In this document: positions 40,377 to 48,239 of the stretch, piece after piece
Numbering within the stretch: position 1 is the first letter of the stretch
Layout: each line of letters opens with the position of its first letter
NCBI RefSeq assembly: GCF_000718775.1
Contig: NZ_JOCB01000041.1
Coordinates: 1-63,092, forward strand
DNA: 63,092 nucleotides
From: Streptomyces sp. NRRL S-31
Lineage (GTDB): Bacteria; Actinomycetota; Actinomycetes; Streptomycetales; Streptomycetaceae
Direction: 5' to 3'
Translations under genes and position numbers: made by a program
Notes under the pieces: model-generated
Databases searched by the model: none
The model's input: only the letters and a program-made list of their open reading frames with translations
What the model was told of the DNA's origin: nothing

Positions 40377-41996
40377 TCAGATGTGGCCCACGCCCGCGCC
40401 CGCCTCGGCGTTCGCGCCCCGCTTGGTGAGCAGCGCGACGAGGACGGCGACCGCCGCCACGCCCGCCGCCACCAGGGACGCGAGGCTCATGCCGCTGATG
40501 AACGTGTGGTGGGCCACCGCGGTGATCTTCTCGACGACCGGCGCCGGGGTGCCCTTGGCCACCGGGGCCACGCCCTGCTGGACGGCCTCGGCCGCCAGGT
40601 GCAGCTGCTGCGGGGGCAGCTTCGGCAGTCCGGCGTCCGCCCAGTTGCCGGCGAGGGTGTGGTCGACCCGGGAGGCCATCACCGCGCCCAGCACGGCCGT
40701 GCCGAGGCTGCCGCCGATCTGCATCGCCGCCTGCTGGAGACCGCCCGCGACACCGGACAGCTCCATCGGCGCGTTGCCGACGATGACCTCGGTGGCACCG
40801 ACCATGACCGGCGCGAGGCCGAGGCCGAGGAGGGCGAACCAGACGGACATCAGCCCGCTGCCGGTGTTCTCCTTCAGCGTGGACATGCCGTACATGGCGA
40901 TCGCGGTGACGGCCATGCCGCCCGCCAGCGGGATGCGCGGGCCGAGCTTGGTGATCATCGCGCCGGCCAGCGGGGAGCCCACGATCATCATGCCGGTCAG
41001 CGGCAGCAGGTGCAGGCCCGCGTCGATCGGGCTCATGCCGTGCACGTTCTGGAGGTAGAAGGTGACGAAGAACAGACCGCCCATGAACGCGATGGCCATC
41101 AGGACCATGAGCACGACGCCCGCGGACAGGGCGACCGAGCGGAACAGCGTCAGCGGGATCAGCGGCTCCTTCACCCTCGTCTCCCAGAAGGAGAACAGGG
41201 CGAAGCCGGCGACCGAGGCGATGATGAACAGCCACGTCTTGCCGTCGCCCCAGCCCCAGGCCGGGGCCTTGATCAGCGCCCAGACCAGGCAGAACATCGC
41301 GCCCGAGAGCAAGGCGATGCCGAGCAGGTCGAAGGAGCGCGGGGCGTTCTCGGCCCGGTGGTCGAGCAGGATCAGCGAGCCCAGGACCAGGGCGAGCACA
41401 CCGACCGGCACGTTGATGAAGAACACCGACTGCCAGTTGACGTGCTCGACGAGGACACCGCCGAGGATCGGGCCGCCCGCGGTGGACGCGCCGATCACCA
41501 TGCCCCAGATGCCGATCGCCATGTTGAGCTTCTCGGCCGGGAAGGTGGCCCGCAGCAGGCCGAGCGCGGCCGGCATCAGCAGCGCGCCGAACAGGCCCTG
41601 GAAGACGCGGAAGGTGACGACCGCGGCGATGCTGTCGGACAGGCCGATCGCGCCGGAGGCGGCGGCGAAGCCGGTGACGCCGATCAGGAAGGTCTGCCGG
41701 TGGCCGAAGCGGTCGCCCAGCTTGCCGGCGGTGATCAGGGAGACCGCGAGCGCCAGGAAGTAGGCGTTGGTGATCCACTGGAGCTGGGCCCAGCTCGCGT
41801 GCAGGTCCCGGCCGATGGCCGGGTTCGCGATGGCCACGATGGTGCCGTCGAGGGCCACCATCATGACCCCTACGGCGACGGTGATGAGGGTGAGCCACGG
41901 ATGGCCGCGCAGGCCGGGGGCCGGCTGCGGCCCCGACGGGGCCGCCGGGGCCTTGTCCCCCGGTCCCGAGGCGTCGATGGCGGTCTGACTAGTCAT
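40377..41996 (-). CDS. DHA2-family multidrug exporter
   Basis: The product has 539 residues and 14 membrane segments. Family motifs are VALDGTIVAIANPAIGRDL (motif D1), GKLGDRFGHRQTFL (motif A) and GASTAGGPILGGVLVEHVNW (motif C). It is a proton-coupled exporter of antibiotics or other hydrophobic compounds. It is divergent from a TetR regulator whose candidate operator lies between the genes (about 42026-42044), so repression by that TetR is likely. The ATG at 41996 is only 8 bases after a -10-like TTAACC. Confidence 0.9.
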   Translation of the reverse strand: MTSQTAIDASGPGDKAPAAPSGPQPAPGLRGHPWLTLITVAVGVMMVALDGTIVAIANPAIGRDLHASWAQLQWITNAYFLALAVSLITAGKLGDRFGHRQTFLIGVTGFAAASGAIGLSDSIAAVVTFRVFQGLFGALLMPAALGLLRATFPAEKLNMAIGIWGMVIGASTAGGPILGGVLVEHVNWQSVFFINVPVGVLALVLGSLILLDHRAENAPRSFDLLGIALLSGAMFCLVWALIKAPAWGWGDGKTWLFIIASVAGFALFSFWETRVKEPLIPLTLFRSVALSAGVVLMVLMAIAFMGGLFFVTFYLQNVHGMSPIDAGLHLLPLTGMMIVGSPLAGAMITKLGPRIPLAGGMAVTAIAMYGMSTLKENTGSGLMSVWFALLGLGLAPVMVGATEVIVGNAPMELSGVAGGLQQAAMQIGGSLGTAVLGAVMASRVDHTLAGNWADAGLPKLPPQQLHLAAEAVQQGVAPVAKGTPAPVVEKITAVAHHTFISGMSLASLVAAGVAAVAVLVALLTKRGANAEAGAGVGHI

Positions 41997-42025
41997 AAAC
42001 TCAGGTTAATGACAGCCGCTGACAG

Positions 42026-42044
42026 TTGACAAACCAATTCACAA
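42026..42044. promoter_or_regulatory. Candidate TetR operator/promoter
   Basis: TTGACAAACCAATTCACAA is an imperfect palindrome (TTG..AA/TT..CAA) that includes a consensus -35 TTGACA on the plus strand. Direct repeats of TGACA flank it (42010, 42020, 42054). It lies in the divergent region of the exporter and tetR-like genes. Confidence 0.5.
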
Positions 42045-42109
42045 GTCGGTTACTGACACGACTTGGGGACCTGGTCGGGGGCCGGTCGGACGTTCACGGG
42101 AAAGGGACC

Positions 42110-42745
42110 ATGGAGACGCTGCGCGAGCGCAAGAAGCGGCGTACACGGGAATCGCTGCTGCGGGCCGCCCTCGAGCTGTTCACCACTCAGGGGTACGAGC
42201 GGACGACCGTCGACGAGATCGCCGAGGCCGTCGACGTTTCCCAGCGCACCTTCTTCCGCTACTTCGCGGGCAAGGAGGACGCGGCCTTCGCGGTGCAGGA
42301 GATGACGGAGGCGGCCTTCGTCGCGGCCGTACGCGCGCGCCCGCCGCACGAGGCGCCGATGCGGGCCCTGCGGCAGGCGTTCCTGGAGGGCTGGGACGCG
42401 ATACGCGAGACCGTCGAGTCGGTGGTCCCGGTCGAGACGCACCTGCGCATGTACCGCACGATCGAGACCACCCCCGCGCTGCTCGCCGCCCATCTGCGCC
42501 GGTCGGCGCAGACGGAGGACGCCCTGGCGCGGGTGCTGGCCGAGCGAGAGGGCGTCGACGTGGACGCCGACCCGCGGCCCCGGCTGGCCGTGGCCGTGTT
42601 CGGCGGGGTGATGCGGGTCACCGAACGCTACTGGTGCACCCGCGAGGACGCGGGTCCGGAAGCGATCCGGACGCTCACCGCGTCGTACCTCGATCAGGTG
42701 GGTTCGGCGCTCACGGGGAACTGGCGCACCGCCCGAGCCCGTTGA
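42110..42745 (+). CDS. TetR-family transcriptional regulator
   Basis: The product has 211 residues. The N-terminal helix-turn-helix is clear: RRTRESLLRAALELFTTQGY, TTVDEIAEAVDVSQRTFFRYF, then AGKEDAAFA. The C-terminal ligand-binding domain is helical and unassigned. It is divergent from the DHA2 exporter and probably controls it and itself. The ATG at 42110 follows GAAAGGGA; an in-frame TTG at 42026 lies in the promoter and is not used. Confidence 0.9.
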   Translation: METLRERKKRRTRESLLRAALELFTTQGYERTTVDEIAEAVDVSQRTFFRYFAGKEDAAFAVQEMTEAAFVAAVRARPPHEAPMRALRQAFLEGWDAIRETVESVVPVETHLRMYRTIETTPALLAAHLRRSAQTEDALARVLAEREGVDVDADPRPRLAVAVFGGVMRVTERYWCTREDAGPEAIRTLTASYLDQVGSALTGNWRTARAR

Positions 42746-42882
42746 CACCCCGTCCGGCACGTCGCGGGCGCGGCGCGGGAACGGAGTCCCGCACGGCACC
42801 CGGAGATCACCGGCCCGAAGACCGCCGTCCACCCGAAACGTGATCCCTGCCACTCGGTTACCCCGAGACCCGCCCGTTCTCC

Positions 42883-42888
42883 TAGTGT
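42883..42888 (+). promoter_or_regulatory. -10-like element, probable leaderless promoter
   Basis: TAGTGT is followed by 9 bases and the GTG at 42898; no ribosome site is present. Confidence 0.45.
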
Positions 42889-42897
42889 GTCCTCCCA

Positions 42898-44115
42898 GTG
42901 ACTTCCTTCGACACCTCCCCGCAACTCAACGTCTGGCGCGCGCTGCTCGCACTGGCCGTGGTGTTCGTGATGCTCGCCACCACCGGCTGGACCGCCCTGC
43001 GCACCCACCGGGAGCCGTCGGCGCTCCAGTCCTCGCTGGCCGAATGGCGCAACGGTCACCTGCACGGCCTGCGCCTGCCCGACCCCGACGCGGCGCCGGC
43101 CCGCCTCGGCCGCTTCTTCACCTCGCTCACCCCGCACGACCGCGATCGCCTCGCCCACCGCTACCCGCTCGCCGTCGGCAACATGAACGGCGCCCCCGCC
43201 GCGCTGCGCTACCGGGCCAACCACATCGCGCTCGGACAGGCCCGCGAGGCGGAGCGGAAACGGATGCACGACAGCCGGCTGAGCACGGCGGGCCAGCAGG
43301 AAGCGGGCCGCCGGATGCACCGCTACGAGTCGCTGCTGAACCCCGGCCGGCGCGTCCTGGCCTTCGACCCCGAGGGCTCGGGCCGGGTCGCCGAGGTGTT
43401 CGGCAGCCTCACCACGGCGCGGCGGATCTCGGTCGTCGTCCCCGGCGTCGACACCGACCTGCTCACCTTCCAGCGGACCAACCGCCCCTACAGCGCCCCG
43501 GTCGGCATGGCAAAGGCGCTGTACGCGGCCGAGCGCGCGGCGAGCCCCGCGACCCGTACGGCCGTGATCGCCTGGGCCGACTACACCTCGCCGGACGGGC
43601 TCGGGGTGGACGCGGCCACCGGGCTGCGCGCCGCCGAGGGCTCCCTGCGGCTGAACGCGCTGCTGCGCGCGCTGCCCGGCCGGGCCCCGGTGTCGATGTT
43701 CTGTCACAGCTACGGCTCGGTGCTCTGCGGGGTCGCCGCGCGCGGCATGCCCCGCCGGGTCACCGACATAGCGGTGGCCGCGAGCCCCGGCATGCGCGTG
43801 CCCAAGGCCGCCCGCCTGGGCACGACGGCCCGGGTGTGGGCGATGCGGGACGCCAGCGACTGGGTGCAGGACGTGCCCTACCTGGAGCTGGGCGGGCTCG
43901 GCCATGGCGCCGACCCGGTCTCCTCCGGGTTCGGGGCGCGGGTGCTGTCGGCCCGGGACGCCCAGGGCCACAGCGGTTACTTCCAGCCGGGCACGGACAG
44001 CCTGCGCAACCTCGCCGCCATCGGCGTGGGCGCGTACGACGAGGTGACCTGCGCCCGGGAGGACGATGCGTGCCGGTCCGGTCTGTCCGGCACGACGACG
44101 GCCGGACGCGCGTAG
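42898..44115 (+). CDS. DUF1023-type alpha/beta hydrolase with N-terminal anchor
   Basis: The product has 405 residues. Residues 13-34 form a membrane or signal-anchor segment. The hydrolase domain contains ISVVVPGVDTDLLTF, AVIAWADYTSP and the nucleophile elbow VSMFCHSYGSVLCG (Ser in H-S-Y-G-S), with a later HSGYFQPGTDSLRN providing a catalytic His. This is the DUF1023 family of serine hydrolases found in actinobacteria; no substrate is known. The GTG at 42898 is probably leaderless. Confidence 0.82.
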   Translation: MTSFDTSPQLNVWRALLALAVVFVMLATTGWTALRTHREPSALQSSLAEWRNGHLHGLRLPDPDAAPARLGRFFTSLTPHDRDRLAHRYPLAVGNMNGAPAALRYRANHIALGQAREAERKRMHDSRLSTAGQQEAGRRMHRYESLLNPGRRVLAFDPEGSGRVAEVFGSLTTARRISVVVPGVDTDLLTFQRTNRPYSAPVGMAKALYAAERAASPATRTAVIAWADYTSPDGLGVDAATGLRAAEGSLRLNALLRALPGRAPVSMFCHSYGSVLCGVAARGMPRRVTDIAVAASPGMRVPKAARLGTTARVWAMRDASDWVQDVPYLELGGLGHGADPVSSGFGARVLSARDAQGHSGYFQPGTDSLRNLAAIGVGAYDEVTCAREDDACRSGLSGTTTAGRA

Positions 44116-44168
44116 AGACAGCAGGAAGTGCGGTCTGCGCGGGTGGCGACGGAGGAGCACGTGCCGCA

Positions 44169-44174
44169 TACGAT
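44169..44174 (+). promoter_or_regulatory. -10 element, probable leaderless promoter
   Basis: TACGAT is followed by 7 bases and the ATG at 44182. Confidence 0.65.
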
Positions 44175-44181
44175 GAGCCGC

Positions 44182-45030
44182 ATGGGTGACGTACTGGCGG
44201 GTTTTCATGCCGTCTGGGAGTTCGAGTCCGACTCCGTGCTCATCCGCTACGAACGGGGGATTCGAACACCGAAGCTGTTCCAGGCGCTCGGCGAACGCCG
44301 GGTCCCGCTCTCCGCGGTGGAGGGCGTGACCCTCGCCCCGGGCAAGCGCGGCACGGTCGTCCTGCGACTGCGGCCGCGTCCCGGCGCCGATCCGCTGATG
44401 GAGGCTGCCGACGGGCAGCTGAAGGAGGGCTCCGACCCGTACCGGCTGGTGCTGCCGGCCGAGCGGGAGACCCTCGCCGAGTACTACGCGGACGAACTGA
44501 AGGGCCTGCTGACCGAGTCGGGGCCCGCCGACCGGCACCTGGTGGCGCCGCCGGAGGCACCGCTCCAGTTCAAGGCGTACGACGGGAAGGCGTCCTTCGA
44601 CGGGACGTCGGTGCAGTTCCGCTGGTCCTGGACGGGGGCGTCGTCGGCGAAGTGGAAGGCCGGCGACCAGAGCTTCCCGGTGACCGGGCTGAGCGGTGTG
44701 GAGTGGCGCTCGCCGGAGATCTTCGAGGGACACCTGCGGCTGCTCACGCGCTCGGCCGTCCCGGGGGCGGCCCTACAGCCCGACCAGGACCCGGCGGCGG
44801 TGGTGTTCGGGCTGGGGTACGGCCCGGTGCACGAGTCGCTGCCGTTCGCCGCGGCGGTGCTGGCGGCCGTGCGCAGCCGGGGGCCGGTGCCCGCGGTGCC
44901 GGCCCCGGCCCGGCGCGACCCCGCCGACATCGCCGAGCGGATCCGGCACCTCGGGGAGCTGCACCAGGCCGGGCTGGTCACCGACGAGGAGTTCGCCGGC
45001 AAGAAGGCCGAGCTGCTGGCGGAGCTGTGA
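44182..45030 (+). CDS. DUF4429 protein with C-terminal SHOCT-like segment
   Basis: The product has 282 residues. Two repeats of a PH-like (DUF4429) domain are visible: the first near FESDSVLIRYERGIRTPKLF, the second near KAYDGKASFDGTSVQFRW. The end, IRHLGELHQAGLVTDEEFAGKKAELLAEL, is a SHOCT motif, usually linked to oligomerisation. Function is unknown. Its stop is one base from the stop of the convergent reductase gene. Confidence 0.82.
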   Translation: MGDVLAGFHAVWEFESDSVLIRYERGIRTPKLFQALGERRVPLSAVEGVTLAPGKRGTVVLRLRPRPGADPLMEAADGQLKEGSDPYRLVLPAERETLAEYYADELKGLLTESGPADRHLVAPPEAPLQFKAYDGKASFDGTSVQFRWSWTGASSAKWKAGDQSFPVTGLSGVEWRSPEIFEGHLRLLTRSAVPGAALQPDQDPAAVVFGLGYGPVHESLPFAAAVLAAVRSRGPVPAVPAPARRDPADIAERIRHLGELHQAGLVTDEEFAGKKAELLAEL

Positions 45031-45031
45031 G

Positions 45032-46048
45032 CTACTCCCGGCCGGCGGAGGCGAAGCGCATGTCCGGGTAGCGGTCGCCCGCCACCCGCGCCGCGATCGG
45101 CTCCAGGAGGGCCAGCTCCGCGTCCGTCAGGGTGATGCGTGTCGCGGCGACGTTCTCCGCCACCCGGCCCGGCTTGCGGGTGCCCGGGATGGGGACCACC
45201 GTCAGGCCGTCGACCACCGCCCGCTGCTGCGCCCAGGCCAGGGCGATCTGGCCCGGGGTCGCGCCGTGCGCCTCGGCGATGGCGCGGACCGGCTCCAGCA
45301 GCGCCGCGTTGGCGGCCGCGTTGGCGCCGGTGAAGCGCGGGTGCCCGCGCCGGAAGTCGTCGGCCGTGAGTTCCCGCTCGGCGTCGGTGAAGGCGCCGGT
45401 GAGGAAGCCGCGGCCGAGCGGCGAGTACGGCACCAGGGCCACGCCCAGGTCACGGGCGGCCGGTACGACCCTTGCCTCGATGTCCCGGCTGAACAGGGAC
45501 CACTCCGACTGCACGGCCGCGATCGGGTGCACAGCGTGCGCGGCGCGCAGCTCGTCCGCGGTGACCTCGCTCAGCCCGAGGTGCTTGACCTTGCCCGCGC
45601 GGACCAGCTCCGCCATCGCGCCGACGGTCTCCTCGATGGGCACGTTCACATCGCGGCGGTGCATGTAGTAGAGGTCGATGGCCTCGACGCCGAGCCGCTT
45701 CAGGCTGGCCTCGGCCGCCGCGCGGATGTACGGCGGGTCGTTGCGGATGATCCGCTTGGTCGGGTCGTCCGGCGGGATCGACAGGGCGAACTTGGTGGCG
45801 ACGACCACCTCGTCCCGGTGCGCCGCGAAGAACGGGGCCAGGAACCGCTCGTTCTCCCCGTCGCCGTAGGCGTCCGCCGTGTCGAACAGGGTCACGCCCA
45901 GCTCCAGCGCGCGGTCCAGCGCGGCGCGTGCCTGGCCGGCGTCCGTGGGGCCGTACGCGAAGCTCATGCCCATGCAGCCGAGGCCCTGTACGCCGACCTC
46001 GGGGCCGCCTTCGCCGAGCCGTACCGTCGCGATCCTGTCGTCGGTCAT
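45032..46048 (-). CDS. Aldo/keto reductase
   Basis: The product has 338 residues with a TIM-barrel fold. The catalytic tetrad is visible: Asp and Tyr in FDTADAYGDGENE, Lys in VVATKFAL, and His in DLYYMHRRD. NADPH binding is supported by PIPGTRKPGRVAEN. It reduces aldehydes or ketones. The ATG at 46048 overlaps the TGA of the MerR gene (ATGA), so the two form an operon started by the MerR promoter at 46516. The substrate is unknown. Confidence 0.9.
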   Translation of the reverse strand: MTDDRIATVRLGEGGPEVGVQGLGCMGMSFAYGPTDAGQARAALDRALELGVTLFDTADAYGDGENERFLAPFFAAHRDEVVVATKFALSIPPDDPTKRIIRNDPPYIRAAAEASLKRLGVEAIDLYYMHRRDVNVPIEETVGAMAELVRAGKVKHLGLSEVTADELRAAHAVHPIAAVQSEWSLFSRDIEARVVPAARDLGVALVPYSPLGRGFLTGAFTDAERELTADDFRRGHPRFTGANAAANAALLEPVRAIAEAHGATPGQIALAWAQQRAVVDGLTVVPIPGTRKPGRVAENVAATRITLTDAELALLEPIAARVAGDRYPDMRFASAGRE

Positions 46049-46509
46049 CGAGTGGTTCCCTCCATCGCGTAAAAGCTGATCTTCCGGTCGAGTACGGCGA
46101 GCGTGTCGCGCAGTTCGGCGATCCGGTCCAGGACGTCCCGGCGGGTCGACTCCAGCAGGTCCCGCCGCTCCGCGTAGGTGGTATCGCCCTCCCTGACCAG
46201 TTCCGCGTACCGGACCATGTCCGCCACCGGCATGCCGGTCAGCCGGAGCTTGGTCACGAAGTCCAGCCAGTCCAGATCGCGGTTGCTGTAGCGGCGCTGG
46301 CCGGTGTGCGAGCGGTCGACGTGCGGCATCAGCCCGATCCGCTCGTACCAGCGCAGGGTGTGCGCGGTGAGACCGGTGAACGCGGCGACCTCGCTGATCG
46401 TGTAGCGGTCCTGGCCGTCGGGGCGGGGGGGACGCCGGGGAGGGGCGGAGCAGATGTCGGCGGGGGTGGCGTCCTCGGTGGCCGTTGGCGTGGTCTGCAT
46501 CACCGTCAT
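46045..46509 (-). CDS. MerR-family transcriptional regulator
   Basis: The product has 154 residues. The winged helix is YTISEVAAFTGLTAHTLRWYERIGL, then RRYSNRDLDWLDFVTKLRLTGMPV, followed by a dimerisation coiled coil. No cysteine set for metal sensing is present. The gene precedes the aldo/keto reductase and overlaps it. Its promoter has a 19-bp spacer over a near-palindromic operator. The ATG at 46509 is only 6 bases from -10 (leaderless); ATG/GTG codons three and four are alternatives with GGAGG. Confidence 0.87.
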   Translation of the reverse strand: MTVMQTTPTATEDATPADICSAPPRRPPRPDGQDRYTISEVAAFTGLTAHTLRWYERIGLMPHVDRSHTGQRRYSNRDLDWLDFVTKLRLTGMPVADMVRYAELVREGDTTYAERRDLLESTRRDVLDRIAELRDTLAVLDRKISFYAMEGTTR

Positions 46510-46515
46510 GCCTCC

Positions 46516-46546
46516 ACGCTATGACCTTGGAGTGCACTCCAGGCAA
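46516..46546 (-). promoter_or_regulatory. MerR-type promoter with 19-bp spacer and operator
   Basis: On the minus strand, TTGCCT (-35) and TAGCGT (-10) are 19 bp apart. The spacer contains the perfect 14-bp palindrome TGGAGTGCACTCCA. This long spacing is the mark of promoters bent by MerR proteins and supports autoregulation with the reductase. Confidence 0.75.
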
Positions 46547-46595
46547 GCGGCTCCGGTGAGGAGACCCGTCGATGCGGTCGCCGCTGTGAGCCGCA

Positions 46596-46601
46596 TAGGC
46601 T
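46596..46601 (+). promoter_or_regulatory. -10 element, probable leaderless promoter
   Basis: TAGGCT is followed by 7 bases and the ATG at 46609. Confidence 0.65.
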
Positions 46602-46608
46602 CGGTCGC

Positions 46609-47430
46609 ATGTCGTTGCAGAGCCTGACGCTGATCGAGAACTGGCCCGTGCCCACCGCGGCGACGGGTGTCGTACGAGCCGACGGGACCGTCCTCGGGAC
46701 GCACGGTCCCGTCGGGCACCGCTTCCCGCTGGCCTCCGTCACCAAGCCGCTGGCGGCGTACGCGGCGCTCGTGGCGTACGAGGAGGGCGCGATCGAGCTG
46801 GACGAGCCCGCCGGGCCGCCCGGTGCGACGGTCCGTCACCTCCTCGCCCACACCTCCGGGCTGGCCTTCGACGAGCACCGGGTGACGGCCGCGCCCGGGG
46901 AGCGGCGGCTGTACTCCAACGCCGGTTTCGAGCAGCTCGGGGACCACATCGCCAAGGCCGCGGACATCCCGTTCGCGGAGTACCTGCGGCAGGCCGTGCT
47001 GGAGCCGCTGGGCATGACGGCGACGTCGCTGGAGGGCTCCCCGGCCAAGGACGGGGTCTCCACGGTGACGGACCTGCTGCGGTTCGCGGCGGAGGTGCAG
47101 GCGCCCCGGCTGCTGGACCCGCGCACGGTGGCGGCGGCGATGACGGTGCAGTACCCGGGGACGAAGGGGGTGCTGCCGGGGTACGGGCACCAGAACCCGA
47201 ACGACTGGGGCCTGGGCTTCGAGATCCGGGACGGGAAGTCCCCGCACTGGACGGGTTCCTCGTCCTCGCCGCGTACGTTCGGGCACTTCGGCCAGTCCGG
47301 CACGTTCCTGTGGATCGACCCGGACGCCGGGGCGGCCGGAGTCGCCCTGACCGACCGGGCGTTCGGGCCGTGGGCGATCGAGGCGTGGCCGGCGTTCACC
47401 GACGGGGTCCTCGGGGAGCTGCGCGGCTGA
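46609..47430 (+). CDS. Serine hydrolase of the beta-lactamase/class C PBP fold
   Basis: The product has 273 residues with no signal peptide. The nucleophile motif is FPLASVTKPLAAYAAL (S-x-x-K), the second motif is RRLYSNAGFE (Y-x-N), and the third is FGHFGQSGTFLWID (H-x-G-like). VRHLLAHTSGLAFDE is the usual family segment. It is cytosolic, so it is more likely an esterase or peptidase than a secreted lactamase. The start is probably leaderless. Confidence 0.85.
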   Translation: MSLQSLTLIENWPVPTAATGVVRADGTVLGTHGPVGHRFPLASVTKPLAAYAALVAYEEGAIELDEPAGPPGATVRHLLAHTSGLAFDEHRVTAAPGERRLYSNAGFEQLGDHIAKAADIPFAEYLRQAVLEPLGMTATSLEGSPAKDGVSTVTDLLRFAAEVQAPRLLDPRTVAAAMTVQYPGTKGVLPGYGHQNPNDWGLGFEIRDGKSPHWTGSSSSPRTFGHFGQSGTFLWIDPDAGAAGVALTDRAFGPWAIEAWPAFTDGVLGELRG

Positions 47431-47469
47431 GGGGGCGCGGCGCGGGGGTGCCCCGCCGTCCGGCCGCGG

Positions 47470-48126
47470 CTACGGCGCCATCTCCCACAGCAGCAGTTCC
47501 GCGGCGGTCACCCCCACCGCCTCCAGCGACCGGCCGGGGCTGATCCGCGCCGCGTCGCCCGGCCCCAGCGCCTGGCCGGCCAGCAGCACCTCGCCCCGCA
47601 CCACGTGCGCGTACACGTACGCGGCGGCCGGCAGCCCGGTCCGCTCCCCGGGTCCCGGGCGCCATACGCGCAGCGCGGCGCCCGCCCGCGGGACCGGGTA
47701 GGCGGTGGCGTCGGCGAGGCCGGGGACCAGGGCGTACGAGGGCGTGCCGCCCGGTGTCCGGGGCGCCAGCCACATCTGGACGAAGGTCAGCGGACCGGTG
47801 CCGGCGTTGCGTTCCACGTGCCGGACGCCCGCCGCCGCGCTGAGGTGCTGGACGTCCCCGGGCCGCACCCGCGTCTCATGGCCGGTGGAGTCGCGGTGGG
47901 TCAGCTCGCCCTGGACCACCCAGGTGACGATCTCGGTATGGCTGTGCGGGTGCTCGTCGAACCCGGCGCCCGGTGCGAGCCGTTCCTCGTTGCAGGCGAT
48001 CAGCGCGCCGAAGCGCAGGTTCTCCGGGTCGTAGTGGGGCCCGAAGGAGAAGGCGTGCCGGGTGTCGATCCCGGCCTCCGGGTCCCCTCCCTGGTAGCGC
48101 TCGCCGGCGCGCCGTACGTCGATCAC
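47470..48126 (-). CDS. Pirin-family protein
   Basis: The product has 218 residues with a bicupin fold. The metal site of the N-terminal cupin is FDEHPHSHTEIVTWVVQGEL (three His and a Glu), and RVRPGDVQHLSAAAGVRHVE follows. The second cupin is degenerate. Pirins act as quercetinases or redox-linked regulators. The GTG at 48126 is preferred because TACCGT lies 7 bases upstream with no ribosome site; the frame is open to 48153. Confidence 0.85.
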   Translation of the reverse strand: MIDVRRAGERYQGGDPEAGIDTRHAFSFGPHYDPENLRFGALIACNEERLAPGAGFDEHPHSHTEIVTWVVQGELTHRDSTGHETRVRPGDVQHLSAAAGVRHVERNAGTGPLTFVQMWLAPRTPGGTPSYALVPGLADATAYPVPRAGAALRVWRPGPGERTGLPAAAYVYAHVVRGEVLLAGQALGPGDAARISPGRSLEAVGVTAAELLLWEMAP

Positions 48127-48133
48127 GGACCCC

Positions 48134-48139
48134 ACGGTA
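48134..48139 (-). promoter_or_regulatory. -10 element, probable leaderless promoter
   Basis: TACCGT on the minus strand is followed by 7 bases and the GTG at 48126. Confidence 0.55.
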
Positions 48140-48226
48140 GCCCCGCCGGGCACCCCGGTGCGGCCGCGCCCGCCGCCCCGGACCGCGGACGCAACCCCGG
48201 CGGAACACCCGCCCGGCCCGATAAGG

Positions 48227-48232
48227 CAGTCT
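48227..48232 (+). promoter_or_regulatory. -10-like element, probable leaderless promoter
   Basis: CAGTCT is followed by 7 bases and the GTG at 48240. The first base departs from the TANNNT form. Confidence 0.45.
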
Positions 48233-48239
48233 TGTCCCC

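Noticed and set aside
42026..42109. TTG start for the TetR gene at 42026
   Set aside because: This TTG is the -35 hexamer TTGACA of a promoter; the ATG at 42110 has a proper ribosome site.
44255..44275. tRNA T-loop-like GATTCGAAC
   Set aside because: It lies inside the DUF4429 gene and no cloverleaf forms around it.
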